A DNA stretch of 32,042 nucleotides from an uncultured Balneola sp. (GTDB lineage Bacteria; Bacteroidota; Rhodothermia; Balneolales; Balneolaceae). Positions 8,493 through 17,151 of this stretch are shown here, in pieces. The notes under the pieces are model-generated. The model saw only the letters and a program-made list of their open reading frames with translations. It did no database searches and was not told the DNA's origin. Positions within the stretch are counted from its first letter, which is position 1; each line of letters opens with the position of its first letter. Location of the stretch: assembly GCA_913058495.1 (NCBI GenBank), contig CAJXQC010000033.1, positions 1-32,042 on the forward strand, read 5' to 3'. The position numbers and the translations under genes are program-made.

Positions 8493-9227
8493 CTATTTCT
8501 TCTTTTTGAAAACGATGTTGCCGTAATATGCTGTAGCCGAACCTTTTGAGTTGTCAGAGTCAGTCATTATAGCAACGCCGGTTATATTTTTAGGCTCTTC
8601 TTCAAAGGCTTCTTTATAAGAATCATAAACATTAGCTGTAGAAGTAATCCAGGTGCCTGCTTTATCATTACCTGATTCCGTAGCAACCATATGTACCCAG
8701 TTCGTAAAAACATTTTCCTGAATTCGTCCAACTTTGGCTTTATTAGCCCAAACATAGTTCATAGAACGAAGAGGTATATCAAAACTGGTGAACGTTTTCA
8801 TTGTTCCGTATTTGATTCTTTCGCCGAATGGAAGATCTTTTCTGCTGTATTCATAGGTGATATAAATCCGAGCCGGGTAGTCATCACCGTCTTTATCTGT
8901 CATATCTCCGTTTTCTAATACGCCATCAATTTTCCATTGCCATTCGATGATAGGATATTCTTTGGGATCAATATCGATCAAATATTTCCATCCGGAAGCA
9001 GAATTATTACTTACTGCTTTAATGTGAGGAGTATCACCGTCTGTCACTAAGGTATATTCGGTCCAATCTTTTTTTGGGAGAGTAAGTCGCTGCCACTTGT
9101 TACCATCTGCATCATCATCAAATTCAGCAGGATTGAAACTTGTGATCGGAATTACCAGTGAATCTTGAGCAACACTAAATGAGCTTAAAAAAGCTACAAG
9201 GAAAAAAGTTACTATAAATGATCTCAT
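8493..9227 (-). CDS. DUF3047 family secreted protein
   Basis: 244-residue protein with a cleavable Sec signal peptide (cleavage likely after SVA, before QDS) and no lipobox, so probably periplasmic or secreted. It carries the full DUF3047-like body: the EWQWKIDGVLENGD block, KDGDDYPARIYITYEY, a segment NWVHMVATESGNDKAGTWIT that is absent from its downstream paralogue, and TGVAIMTDSDNSKGSATAYYG. It lies 61 bp upstream of that paralogue on the same strand, so this is a tandem duplication, possibly co-transcribed. A small palindrome TATCAG-TTTT-CTGATA (9284-9299) lies in its upstream region. The biochemical role is unknown. Confidence 0.88.
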   Translation of the reverse strand: MRSFIVTFFLVAFLSSFSVAQDSLVIPITSFNPAEFDDDADGNKWQRLTLPKKDWTEYTLVTDGDTPHIKAVSNNSASGWKYLIDIDPKEYPIIEWQWKIDGVLENGDMTDKDGDDYPARIYITYEYSRKDLPFGERIKYGTMKTFTSFDIPLRSMNYVWANKAKVGRIQENVFTNWVHMVATESGNDKAGTWITSTANVYDSYKEAFEEEPKNITGVAIMTDSDNSKGSATAYYGNIVFKKKK

Positions 9228-9360
9228 TAGATCTGTAATTAGTTAAAATTTCTTATCTGTTAATGAATACGAACTAAACATCTTATCAGTTTTCTGATAT
9301 TGTAAACGCAAGGTAGACAAGGAATGTTCACTCATCATCACAAATGTTTAAAAAGAGACG
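9228..9360. other. Upstream region of the DUF3047 pair
   Basis: Non-coding. It holds a 16-bp palindrome at 9284-9299 and, on the minus strand, TGTGAT (9342-9337) and TGTCTA (9319-9314) spaced 17 bp, a weak match to the ECF-like promoter pair seen elsewhere in the window. Neither is strong enough to call a promoter. Confidence 0.3.
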
Positions 9361-9368
9361 TTCAAAAC

Positions 9369-9440
9369 CCAACAACGAACACCCAACACTCAATATCCAA
9401 CAACCAATAACAAAGTTGGAAACTGAGTGTTGGATGTTGG
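9369..9440. repeat. CCAACA/TGTTGG inverted repeat with dispersed heptamers
   Basis: The left half holds several CCAACA-like words (CCAACACTCA at 9383-9392); the right half holds the complement TGAGTGTTGG (9424-9433) followed by ATGTTGG. The 10-bp core arms are perfect with a 31-bp gap. GTTGGAT at 9429-9435 is the same unit as the tandem array at the left end of the window. It lies between the divergent DUF3047 and btuB transcription units. Confidence 0.6.
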
Positions 9441-9501
9441 TTATTCCATATTCCTTATTCAAGGGGGTTGTTTGTGATTTGTTCTGTTTGTAATTTAAAA
9501 G

Positions 9502-9700
9502 TCAACGGTGTTGGTTTTGGAAACATGTTCGTTTCTGAATTAAAAGGGAATTCCGTGAATCTGAATCTTCAGCAAAATCGGAAGCTGTTCCCGCAACTGT
9601 AATCCTTTTCGGCAATAGCCGAAACCGCAGCCTCACCTTTGCCACTGATCAAAAAGGATCGGGAAGGCGCTGCACAAGGAAAGCCAGGAGACCTGCCAAT
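9502..9700 (+). promoter_or_regulatory. Cobalamin (B12) riboswitch
   Basis: Clear match to the AdoCbl-type aptamer upstream of btuB. Conserved blocks in order: TTAAAAGGGAATTC (9540-9553), CCCGCAACTGTAA (9590-9602), GCCACTG (9641-9647) and the B12 box AAGCCAGGAGACCTGCC (9681-9697). Peripheral helices are visible: ATCCTTTT (9602-9609) pairs with AAAAGGAT (9652-9659), and TTCGGC-AATA-GCCGAA (9608-9623) forms a hairpin. Ligand binding normally switches the downstream uptake genes off. The boundaries are approximate. Confidence 0.95.
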
Positions 9701-9718
9701 ACGTAAATTTTTCATAGC

Positions 9719-9737
9719 ATCTTTCGGGAAAAAAGAT
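9719..9737 (+). promoter_or_regulatory. Small hairpin in the riboswitch expression platform
   Basis: ATCTTT (9719-9724) and AAAGAT (9732-9737) pair around a CGGG-containing loop between the B12 box and the btuB start. No U-tract follows, so this is not an intrinsic terminator. Control at translation or through an RNA-stability effect is more likely. No clear Shine-Dalgarno precedes the ATG at 9752. Confidence 0.45.
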
Positions 9738-9751
9738 CTAAGAATTATTAC

Positions 9752-11650
9752 ATGAGGTTTATAACCCTTTTTATAGCTGTTTCACTTTGGCTTTCTGCGA
9801 ATGTACCGGCACAGGTTGTTTCTGATACTCTGAAAATGAAAGAGATCACGGTTACGTCCACCCGATACAGAATTCCTGTTATTAAGCAACCAAGTCACAC
9901 TGTATTGATTGATTCAGTACAATTAGCAAATACAAATGGACAATCATTAGGTGAAGCGTTAAGCCGATATTCTTCTATTTTTGTGCGCTCTAATGCTCCG
10001 GGAGCTGTTTCTTTGGCTTCATTCAGAGGTTTTGGAGGAGAACAAACCCGCGTTCTTTGGGAAGGCATGCCGATCAATCATTCTATGCTGGGGGTGCTCG
10101 ATCTTTCATTGATCAGGTCAGGAGCTTTTTCTTCAGTTGAAGTCAGTTCAGGTTCAGGAAGTTCAATCTATGGCAGTGGTATCAGTGGATCAGTATCATT
10201 GGCTTCTTCAATAAATTCCGGGGAATTCTCTGCAGGGCAATCAATAGGTTCCAACTCCAATTATATCACATTTGGGAATATCGGATTTGAAACCGGGAAC
10301 TGGACGCTGGGTTTAGGTGGGTCAATTCAGGAAAATGAGAACGACTACAGATATTACGACAGAAATACGGAGGAGGAAGAAAATCGAAGGCACGCAACTT
10401 TTGATAACGATCAGTTTCAACTGCAAGCCGGATGGAACAAAGAAGGAAAGAGGTTTCAGTCAAAATTCTGGTATCTGAAATCAGATCATGAAATTCCCGA
10501 AAATGTATTCGTCGGATCCGGAACTTCCAGACAATATGATTCGGCATATCGTTGGGTAAATTCATTTCACTTCAGACAGGGAAATGTGCAACACGGAATA
10601 AAATCCTATCTGGCACAAACCGAACTCGACTATTTTGACCCGAACAGGAATATTGAGAGTATAAGTACGGGAAGAGAGTGGAATAATGAGTGGGCAGCAA
10701 CTGTTTACGTTTCGTCTGCGGTATCATTCACTAATATTACATCAGCATACTTTACAGAAGTAAAGACCAATAACTACACTGAGAAGAAATACAGAAACCT
10801 TTTAAGTGAGCAGTTGATGGCTGAAATATCACCAACTAAGGCTCTGGGAATTTTTCCCACTATTAGAGTAGATCATTATTCTGATTTTGGAGCAGCGGTG
10901 AGTCCTTCGCTTGGAATCAACTATCAGATCATCGAAGATGAAGTATACCTTCATTCACTGGTTTCAAGGAATTTCAGGGCTCCGACTTTTAACGATCTAT
11001 ACTGGCCACAAGGTGGTAATGAAGACTTGAACCCGGAAATTGCAATTTTAACGGAAGCCGGGATTGGAATAACGGATGAGTGGAAAAATGCAGGAGATCA
11101 CAATCTTACTTTTTTCAGAGCAGATATTTCGAATGGGATAAAATGGAATCCGGGAGGTGGAACTTTCTTCAGAGCTCAGAATTATCTGTCTCTGTTAAGT
11201 TATGGAGTAGAATGGACCGCTTTCAAAGAATTTGAAGTGGGAACTTATAAACTCAGCTATTCTCAATCTTCCAGTTACACAAGATCTACAATTGATGAAG
11301 CCAGATTTGATGGAGACGCGGCTGTCGGTGATCAACTTCCATATGTGCCGAAATGGAAATATTCAGGATCGTTTTCAGTGAGCAGAGGAGAATTGAGAAC
11401 ATCATTATACGGCAACTGGGTTTCAGAAAGATACTCTACGGAACAAAACGATATTCGAGATCCTGAGTCATCTTACTTCGTGCTGGATGCATCGATCAAT
11501 TACTCAAAAGTCATTAGTAAAACAGAAATCAATTTAAGTGTGCAGGTGAATAATATTTTGGATGAGCAATATGAAGTAGTGCGCCTGTATCCACAACCCC
11601 TCAGAAATTTTTTAATAACACTAACTATAAAACATAAAAACGGTAACTAA
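9752..11650 (+). CDS. btuB: TonB-dependent outer-membrane cobalamin receptor, BtuB-like
   Basis: 632-residue outer-membrane beta-barrel receptor for uptake of B12 or related corrinoids, energised by TonB. A signal peptide (cleavage near VPA, residue 20) is followed by the TonB-box-like KEITVTSTR (residues 30-38). Next comes the plug domain, with SLGEALSRYSSIFVRS and the FRGFGGEQTRVLWEGMPI region, then a beta-barrel with the typical receptor motif RNFRAPTFNDLYWP. The end is NNILDEQYEVVRLYPQP... and an amphipathic terminal strand. The length suits BtuB-type receptors (about 600-650). Direct placement behind a cobalamin riboswitch and the one-base overlap with a BtuG-like gene make the substrate assignment strong. 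Confidence 0.93.
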   Translation: MRFITLFIAVSLWLSANVPAQVVSDTLKMKEITVTSTRYRIPVIKQPSHTVLIDSVQLANTNGQSLGEALSRYSSIFVRSNAPGAVSLASFRGFGGEQTRVLWEGMPINHSMLGVLDLSLIRSGAFSSVEVSSGSGSSIYGSGISGSVSLASSINSGEFSAGQSIGSNSNYITFGNIGFETGNWTLGLGGSIQENENDYRYYDRNTEEEENRRHATFDNDQFQLQAGWNKEGKRFQSKFWYLKSDHEIPENVFVGSGTSRQYDSAYRWVNSFHFRQGNVQHGIKSYLAQTELDYFDPNRNIESISTGREWNNEWAATVYVSSAVSFTNITSAYFTEVKTNNYTEKKYRNLLSEQLMAEISPTKALGIFPTIRVDHYSDFGAAVSPSLGINYQIIEDEVYLHSLVSRNFRAPTFNDLYWPQGGNEDLNPEIAILTEAGIGITDEWKNAGDHNLTFFRADISNGIKWNPGGGTFFRAQNYLSLLSYGVEWTAFKEFEVGTYKLSYSQSSSYTRSTIDEARFDGDAAVGDQLPYVPKWKYSGSFSVSRGELRTSLYGNWVSERYSTEQNDIRDPESSYFVLDASINYSKVISKTEINLSVQVNNILDEQYEVVRLYPQPLRNFLITLTIKHKNGN

Positions 11651-12696
11651 TGAAAAGACCACTGCTAATTGCGTCTGCAATATTAATATCCCTAACCACG
11701 GCTTGTGATAAAAGTGATTCTGACTCAGGAACAACTTTGAACGGAGTATTTGTTCTGAATGAAGGAAATTTTGGACAAGCCAATGCAAGTATCACCGCTT
11801 ATGATCCTGTGACAGGCGAAGTGTCTCAAAACCAATATGAAAATGAAAATGGTTCACCAATCGGAGATATACTTTACAGTGCTACGGCAATAGGAGACCG
11901 TTTATATCTGGTTGTCAATAATTCAAGTAAAATTGAAGTGGTGGATAAGGAAACATTGACAAAGATAGCAACCATCAGAATTGCGAATGAAGCTAGTCCA
12001 AGAGAACTGGTCCAGGTCAGCGAAACCAAAGCGTATGTAACAAATCTTTATGGAAATTCAGTTTCTGTGATCGATCTGCAAACCAATGAAGAGGCTTCTA
12101 TCATTGCTGTGGGATCAAACCCTGAAGGAATTGTCGTTGTTGGCGAGCGTGCTTATGTGGCAAATAGTGGATTCGGAAATGGCAATACCCTCAGTGTAAT
12201 AAACACAGCTACAGATGAAGTTACAGGAACCATTACTGTAGGTGACAATCCTGTAAGTATTTTGAAGCAAGACAACGATCAATTATGGGTAGTTTGTGCA
12301 GGAGCTTACGGCGACTTCAGCGACCCTAACGATGACACTCCCGGAATGATCTATGTGGTCAATGGTACGACTGCTGAAGTAGTAACGAGTTTTGAAGTTG
12401 GTGGACATCCCGGAGATTTGGTAATCAATGATCTGGATGATATTGCTTACCTGATGAACGGGAATGTCATGAGTATAGATATGAATACTTTTGAAGTTAT
12501 AGACTCAGCATTTATAGAAAACAATTTTTATTCATTAGGGTTTTCCACATCGGATGAAGGTCAATTTATTTGGGGGGCTGATGCCAAGAATTTTGCCCAA
12601 TCCGGGTTAGCAATTCAATACAATCTTAACGGTGTAAAGGTGGATAGTTTTCCTACAGGAATTATTCCCGGCGCATTTTATTTTTCAGCGGAATAA
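11650..12696 (+). CDS. btuG: BtuG-like surface lipoprotein, YVTN-type beta-propeller
   Basis: 348-residue lipoprotein with lipobox LTTAC (Cys19) and an acidic Ser/Asp tether. The rest is a seven-blade-style propeller of repeated units such as KIEVVDKETL, NSVSVIDLQTNEE and LSVINTATDEVTGTITVG, the YVTN/YncE-like pattern. In Bacteroides, BtuG is a surface lipoprotein that binds cobalamin very tightly and hands it to BtuB. The same order (riboswitch, btuB, propeller lipoprotein) is seen here. The start codon overlaps the btuB stop (TAATG), indicating translational coupling. The symbol rests on context and fold rather than a conserved binding residue, so 'BtuG-like' is the safe reading. Confidence 0.82.
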   Translation: MKRPLLIASAILISLTTACDKSDSDSGTTLNGVFVLNEGNFGQANASITAYDPVTGEVSQNQYENENGSPIGDILYSATAIGDRLYLVVNNSSKIEVVDKETLTKIATIRIANEASPRELVQVSETKAYVTNLYGNSVSVIDLQTNEEASIIAVGSNPEGIVVVGERAYVANSGFGNGNTLSVINTATDEVTGTITVGDNPVSILKQDNDQLWVVCAGAYGDFSDPNDDTPGMIYVVNGTTAEVVTSFEVGGHPGDLVINDLDDIAYLMNGNVMSIDMNTFEVIDSAFIENNFYSLGFSTSDEGQFIWGADAKNFAQSGLAIQYNLNGVKVDSFPTGIIPGAFYFSAE

Positions 12697-12710
12697 GTAG
12701 TTCAAGTTAA

Positions 12711-12850
12711 GCTATTGTAAAAAAATTCAGATTAAATTATTCTTTAATTTATTCAAATAATTCTACTAAATATTCTATATTAAAATATTATAAATATTGA
12801 ATAATTAAATAATATTAAAATATATAAATATGGTTTATTTATAATATAAA
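12711..12850. other. Extremely AT-rich island
   Basis: Counting by eye gives 13 G/C in these 140 bases, about 91% A+T, far above the surroundings. There is no coding potential. It directly precedes three DnaA-box-like 9-mers, so it has the layout of a DNA-unwinding element, though AT-rich promoter DNA is an equally simple reading. Confidence 0.7.
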
Positions 12851-12859
12851 TGTGGATAA
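12851..12859 (-). promoter_or_regulatory. DnaA-box-like 9-mer
   Basis: TGTGGATAA on the plus strand is the exact complement of the consensus DnaA box TTATCCACA. It directly adjoins the AT-rich island. Confidence 0.55.
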
Positions 12860-12877
12860 CTTTTAATTAGTAATTTT

Positions 12878-12919
12878 ATAAAAAGCTTTCTTTAAGAGTG
12901 TTTAAGGAAAGCTTTTTAT
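12878..12919. terminator. Long symmetric hairpin, bidirectional-terminator-like
   Basis: Arms 12878-12896 and 12901-12919 pair over 19 positions (two of them G-T) around a 4-base loop. The core is AAAAAGCTTTC with GAAAGCTTTTT. Both strands end in a T-rich arm, as in bidirectional intrinsic terminators. It is about 180 bp past btuG, so it could end btuBG transcription, or it could be structural DNA inside the DnaA-box region. Confidence 0.5.
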
Positions 12920-13010
12920 ATTTGTTTGCTGAATTCCTTTTTGTGTTTTCCAAAAATAAAATCATTAATAACGTCCCTTTTTTTGATAGGATTGATCTGG
13001 CAATTGTTAA

Positions 13011-13019
13011 TGTGGATAA
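13011..13019 (-). promoter_or_regulatory. DnaA-box-like 9-mer
   Basis: Second exact TGTGGATAA (complement of TTATCCACA), in the same orientation as the one at 12851. Confidence 0.55.
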
Positions 13020-13030
13020 GTGTTTCTTTT

Positions 13031-13039
13031 TGTGGAAAA
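13031..13039 (-). promoter_or_regulatory. Relaxed DnaA-box-like 9-mer
   Basis: TGTGGAAAA (complement TTTTCCACA) is one base off the consensus DnaA box, in the same orientation and exactly 20 bp from the previous box, about two helical turns. Confidence 0.4.
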
Positions 13040-13099
13040 GTAATTCAGATTTAACTTGCTCACTCCAAGCCTCACATCTATATTAAATCTCACTTCTAA

Positions 13100-13145
13100 A
13101 GGAGAATAGGCTCCTGGCTTAAAGGTTTTACCTGCTCTATCAGCC
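13100..13145 (+). promoter_or_regulatory. Structured leader of nrdJ
   Basis: Two adjoining stem-loops: AGGAG (13100-13104) with CTCCT (13111-13115), and GGCT (13116-13119) with AGCC (13142-13145) enclosing AGGT-TTT-ACCT (13123-13133). It matches no riboswitch class I recognise and has no B12 box. It may be regulatory or chance pairing. Confidence 0.3.
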
Positions 13146-13170
13146 CGAAGACAAGAAGAAGATTTTAGCA

Positions 13171-13194
13171 ATGAAAAAACGGAGAAATAAATGA
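13171..13194 (+). CDS. Possible 7-codon leader ORF overlapping the nrdJ start
   Basis: ATG at 13171 opens a frame encoding MKKRRNK whose TGA (13192-13194) overlaps the nrdJ ATG as ATGA. The GGAG that would serve as nrdJ's ribosome site (13181-13184) lies inside it. The overlap would permit translational coupling, but so short a frame may be fortuitous. Confidence 0.25.
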   Translation: MKKRRNK

Positions 13195-16100
13195 AATTTA
13201 CGCGCTTCTATACTCAAGCGGATTGGAAGACCCCATACGACTCAATGAAATTTGAATCCCGAACTTCGGAAATCAAGAACCCGGATGGTTCACAGGTTTT
13301 CCATATGTCTGACGTTCAAGTTCCTGACAGTTGGTCTCAGGTTGCAACAGATATTATAGCGCAAAAATATTTCCGTAAAGCAGGAGTGCCGGCCAAGCTT
13401 AAAAAAGTTTCTGAGAAAGGAGTGCCAAAATGGTTACAAAGATCAGAAGCCGATTCAAAAGCTTTGAAAGAATTGGACGAAAAAGACAGATTTTCTCATG
13501 AAGTGGATAGTCGTCAGGTTTTCAGCAGACTGGCGGGTTGTTGGACGTATTGGGGTTGGAAGCACGATTATTTTGACTCAGAGGAAGACGCGAAAGTGTT
13601 TTATGATGAATTGTGCTATATGCTTGCTAACCAAATGGCGGCACCGAATTCTCCTCAATGGTTTAATACAGGGTTGAACTGGGCTTATGGAATTAACGGA
13701 CCGGCTCAGGGACACTACTATGTTGATGCAAAGACAGGTAAGCTTACAAAATCAAAAGATTCCTACACGCATCCGCAGCCACACGCTTGCTTCATCCAGA
13801 GTGTAGATGATGACTTGGTAAATGAAGGAGGGATCATGGATCTGTGGGTTCGTGAAGCTCGTCTTTTCAAATATGGATCCGGAACAGGAAGTAATTTCTC
13901 CAATATCCGTGGAGCTAATGAGCCGTTAAGTGGTGGTGGTAAATCATCAGGATTGATGAGCTTCCTGAAAATTGGTGACAGAGCAGCGGGAGCGATCAAG
14001 TCCGGTGGAACAACTCGTCGTGCTGCTAAAATGGTTACTCTTGATCTGGATCACCCGGATATTGAAGAGTACATCAACTGGAAAGTTCAGGAAGAGCAAA
14101 AAGTTGCAGCCTTGGTTTCCGGTTCAAAGATCACACAAAAGCATTTAAAAGATATTATCAAGTTGTGTCATACTCCTGTTGAGATCGAAGGCAGAACTTT
14201 TAACGGCGCAATGAGTCGCGATCCGCTGAAGAATAAAGAGCTTGGAAAAGTAATTCGTCAGGCAAAACGTGATCAGGTTCCATTGAACTATATTGAACGT
14301 GTAATTCAGTTGGCAGCTCAGGGCGTTACAGACATTAAATTTGATACGTACGATACTGATTGGAATTCAGAAGCGTATGCAACTGTAGCCGGACAAAATT
14401 CCAATAACTCAGTTCGTGTTCCGAATGCGTTTATGCAGGCGGTTAAAGACGACGGACAGTGGAATCTTATCTGGAGAGTTGAAAAAGCAAAAGCGAAGAA
14501 AGAAAATCGCGAGCCGGAACCAATGAAAGTGATTGAGGCAAATGATCTTTGGGATCAGATAGCCTACGCAGCTTGGGCTTCAGCAGATCCGGGAACGCAA
14601 TATCATGATACCATCAACGAATGGCACACTTGCCCGGAAGATGGCGAGATCAAAGCAAGTAATCCTTGCTCTGAGTACATGTTTTTGGATAACACAGCAT
14701 GTAATTTGGCTTCTCTGAATCTGATGAAATATTTCAAAGATGAAGATTGCACTACATTTGATGTTGAGTCAATTAGCTATGCTTCAAGGATCTGGACAAC
14801 CGTGCTCGAGATCTCAGTATTGATGGCTCAGTTCCCATCTAAAGAAATTGCAGATCTGTCTTACGTATTCAGAACGTTAGGTCTTGGTTATGCAAATATC
14901 GGAGCCGCTTTAATGGTTCAAGGAATTCCTTATGACAGTGATGAAGGAATAGCGACAGCCGGTGCCATCACTTCGATAATGCATATGAAAGCGTATGAAA
15001 CCAGTGCTGAAATGGCCGGTGAATTAGGAGCTTTTAAAGGTTACGAAAGAAACAAAGAGCATATGCTTCGCGTGATGAGAAATCACAGAAGAGCGGCTTA
15101 CAATGCTGATCCTAAAGAGTATGAAGGATTAACGGTTAAACCGATGGGAATCGATGCAACAATTTGTCCTGATTACCTGCTAAAGGCAGCTAAAGAAAAT
15201 TCAGATCGTGCTGTGGCACTTGGTGAGAAAAACGGATACAGAAATGCTCAGGTAACTGTACTTGCACCAACCGGGACTATTGGTCTGGTTATGGATTGTG
15301 ATACTACCGGAGTTGAGCCTGATTTCGCATTGGTGAAATTCAAGAAACTTGCAGGCGGTGGTTATTTTAAGATCATCAACCAAAGTGTACCGAAAGCTTT
15401 AAAGACGCTCGGCTATTCTGCTAAAGAATCCAAAGCGATCATTGACCATGCGAAAGGAGCTGCTAGTTTAGAAGGTTGCCCACATGTGAATCCTGAATCG
15501 CTTAAAGAAAAAGGTTTTACTGATGAAAAACTGGAAGCTGTTGAAGCAGCACTGCCAAGTAGTTTTGATATCAAGTTTGCTTTCAATCAGTGGACTCTAG
15601 GCGAAGATTTTTGCAAAGATGTTCTGGGAATTACAGAAGAGCAACTCAGTGATGTGACTTTTGATATGCTGCGTCACTTAGGATTCAGTCGCGAGCAGAT
15701 CACTGAAGCAAACGATTATGTTTGTGGTACTATGACTGTGGAAGGAGCTCCTCATTTAAAGGAAGAGCATCTGGCTGTGTTTGATTGCGCAAATAAATGT
15801 GGTAGAACAGGAACTAGATTTATTTCAGCTCGTGGTCACATCAGAATGATGGCTGCAGCTCAACCGTTCTTGTCAGGAGCAATTTCAAAAACCATCAACC
15901 TTCCTAACGAAGCTACCATCGAAGACATGAAAGACGCATATATGCTTTCATGGGAAATGATGTTGAAAGCGAATGCGCTTTATCGTGACGGTTCAAAATT
16001 AAGTCAGCCGCTGAACAGTTTGGCTGATGTATTTGAAGAATTAGAAGATGAAGAAGAGGATACCGTAGATGGATCAACAACAGCAGAACAAGACAAAGTT

Positions 16101-16796
16101 GTTGAAGTTGCAGAACGTATTATTCATAAATATTTAGCTCGTCGCCAGAGACTTCCATTCCGAAGAGAAGGATATACTCAGAAAGTGAAGATCGGTGGAC
16201 AAAGTGTTTATCTGAGAACCGGTGAGTACGAAAACGGTCAGCTTGGTGAGATCTTTATTGATATGCACCGTGAAGGAGCTGCATTCAGAAGTTTACTGAA
16301 CTGTTTTGCAATTTCGATCTCTCTTGGTTTACAACACGGAGTTCCGTTAGAAGAATTTGTGGATGCTTTTGTATTCACCAAGTTCGAGCCAAGCGGAATG
16401 GTTACCGGAAATCCTCATGTGAAAATGAGTACTTCTGTAATCGATTATATCTTCCGTGAATTAGCGGTTGCTTACTTAGGTCGTGAAGACTTAGCTCATG
16501 TTCCTGCTGATGAGATCTCAACCAGAGATCTGCGTCCAACGCCCGGCGGAGAAGTAGTGGAAACAACCAAAACTGTTGCAAAAGCTCCGGTTGCAGAACC
16601 GCAGAAGCAAACAGTGGATGCCGTTGCTCCACAGGCTAAAGCGAAAGCAGCTTCCAGTTACGAAACAGATTACGAAAAGGCTAAGCAGTTGGGGTATACC
16701 GGTGATGCTTGTCCGGAATGCGGTAGCATGACGATGGTTCGTAATGGTACTTGTATGAAATGTATTACCTGCGGTTCAACTTCAGGTTGTAGTTAA
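13191..16796 (+). CDS. nrdJ: Adenosylcobalamin-dependent (class II) ribonucleoside-diphosphate reductase
   Basis: 1201-residue enzyme that reduces ribonucleotides to deoxyribonucleotides using adenosylcobalamin to make its radical. The redox Cys of the active site is in HACFIQSV (Cys200). The catalytic finger loop NPCSE is at 491-495, with Asn491, Cys493 and Glu495 as the radical-chemistry residues. The C-terminal barrel has [17 protein letters not shown] and [13 protein letters not shown]. The C-terminus carries a zinc-ribbon-like set of cysteines (1174, 1177, 1191, 1194, with Cys1188 between) and Cys1200, typical of the large NrdJ type. The start has a GGAG site 6 bp upstream. Position just after riboswitch-btuB-btuG fits a need for B12. 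DnaA-like boxes lie upstream. A terminator follows at 16856. Confidence 0.97.
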   Translation: MKFTRFYTQADWKTPYDSMKFESRTSEIKNPDGSQVFHMSDVQVPDSWSQVATDIIAQKYFRKAGVPAKLKKVSEKGVPKWLQRSEADSKALKELDEKDRFSHEVDSRQVFSRLAGCWTYWGWKHDYFDSEEDAKVFYDELCYMLANQMAAPNSPQWFNTGLNWAYGINGPAQGHYYVDAKTGKLTKSKDSYTHPQPHACFIQSVDDDLVNEGGIMDLWVREARLFKYGSGTGSNFSNIRGANEPLSGGGKSSGLMSFLKIGDRAAGAIKSGGTTRRAAKMVTLDLDHPDIEEYINWKVQEEQKVAALVSGSKITQKHLKDIIKLCHTPVEIEGRTFNGAMSRDPLKNKELGKVIRQAKRDQVPLNYIERVIQLAAQGVTDIKFDTYDTDWNSEAYATVAGQNSNNSVRVPNAFMQAVKDDGQWNLIWRVEKAKAKKENREPEPMKVIEANDLWDQIAYAAWASADPGTQYHDTINEWHTCPEDGEIKASNPCSEYMFLDNTACNLASLNLMKYFKDEDCTTFDVESISYASRIWTTVLEISVLMAQFPSKEIADLSYVFRTLGLGYANIGAALMVQGIPYDSDEGIATAGAITSIMHMKAYETSAEMAGELGAFKGYERNKEHMLRVMRNHRRAAYNADPKEYEGLTVKPMGIDATICPDYLLKAAKENSDRAVALGEKNGYRNAQVTVLAPTGTIGLVMDCDTTGVEPDFALVKFKKLAGGGYFKIINQSVPKALKTLGYSAKESKAIIDHAKGAASLEGCPHVNPESLKEKGFTDEKLEAVEAALPSSFDIKFAFNQWTLGEDFCKDVLGITEEQLSDVTFDMLRHLGFSREQITEANDYVCGTMTVEGAPHLKEEHLAVFDCANKCGRTGTRFISARGHIRMMAAAQPFLSGAISKTINLPNEATIEDMKDAYMLSWEMMLKANALYRDGSKLSQPLNSLADVFEELEDEEEDTVDGSTTAEQDKVVEVAERIIHKYLARRQRLPFRREGYTQKVKIGGQSVYLRTGEYENGQLGEIFIDMHREGAAFRSLLNCFAISISLGLQHGVPLEEFVDAFVFTKFEPSGMVTGNPHVKMSTSVIDYIFRELAVAYLGREDLAHVPADEISTRDLRPTPGGEVVETTKTVAKAPVAEPQKQTVDAVAPQAKAKAASSYETDYEKAKQLGYTGDACPECGSMTMVRNGTCMKCITCGSTSGCS

Positions 16797-16804
16797 AAGT
16801 TGGG

Positions 16805-16820
16805 GCGGATGGCAATCCGC
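16805..16820 (+). other. Short hairpin after nrdJ
   Basis: GCGGAT-GGCA-ATCCGC, perfect 6-bp arms 8 bp after the nrdJ stop. It lies upstream of the main terminator and might protect the mRNA 3' end. Confidence 0.35.
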
Positions 16821-16855
16821 ACTTGCTAAGAATTTCTTTCATGGAGAACAGGATA

Positions 16856-16890
16856 AACCCTGACCTGCGGAATGTGGGTCGGGGTTTTTT
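16856..16890 (+). terminator. Rho-independent terminator of nrdJ
   Basis: AACCCTGACC (16856-16865) pairs with GGTCGGGGTT (16877-16886), with one G-T pair, and is followed by a run of T to 16890. It stands 60 bp after nrdJ and separates it from the convergent minus-strand operon. Confidence 0.85.
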
Positions 16891-16925
16891 ATGGGATAAA
16901 ACCGAGTCATTCTGAGTTGTAAAGT

Positions 16926-17135
16926 TTAGGGTAAAACTTCACATTCAAATCCTTTGTTGTGAACGGTATCCATTATATCGGAGGTTGTGGCTTGTTTTGT
17001 TTCAACTCTCAATACTTTATCGCAATCTTCCAGGTCCACGGTAATTCTTCCTTTTGGATGTAATTGCAGTAATTGATCAATGATTAATCTGGCTTTTTTA
17101 GGGGTATCAATATCTGTCTTAAATACCTTTACCAT
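16926..17135 (-). CDS. Small HMA-like (ferredoxin-fold) protein without CxxC
   Basis: 69 residues with an alternating beta-alpha-beta pattern: KVFKTDID, then helix PKKARLIIDQLLQLHP, strand RITVDLEDCDKVLRVE, helix TTSDIMDTVHNKG, strand FECEVLP. This resembles the heavy-metal-associated fold, and the phrase VDLEDCDKVLRVE recalls small proteins common in Bacteroidota. It lacks the CxxC metal-binding motif, so metal transport should not be assumed. It is the last gene of the six-gene minus-strand operon, 16 bp after the DinB gene. Function unknown. Confidence 0.75.
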   Translation of the reverse strand: MVKVFKTDIDTPKKARLIIDQLLQLHPKGRITVDLEDCDKVLRVETKQATTSDIMDTVHNKGFECEVLP

Positions 17136-17151
17136 TTATTTACTGATAGTT

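Noticed and set aside
12898-13086. 62-residue open frame after btuG
   Set aside because: It starts inside a strong hairpin, is AT-driven in composition, has no ribosome site, and overlaps the DnaA-like boxes.
13081-13190. A second cobalamin riboswitch before the B12-dependent nrdJ
   Set aside because: No B12 box or CCGCAACTGT-type core is present; only simple stem-loops are seen.
16926-17135. Copper chaperone
   Set aside because: The fold resembles HMA but the CxxC metal-binding motif is missing.
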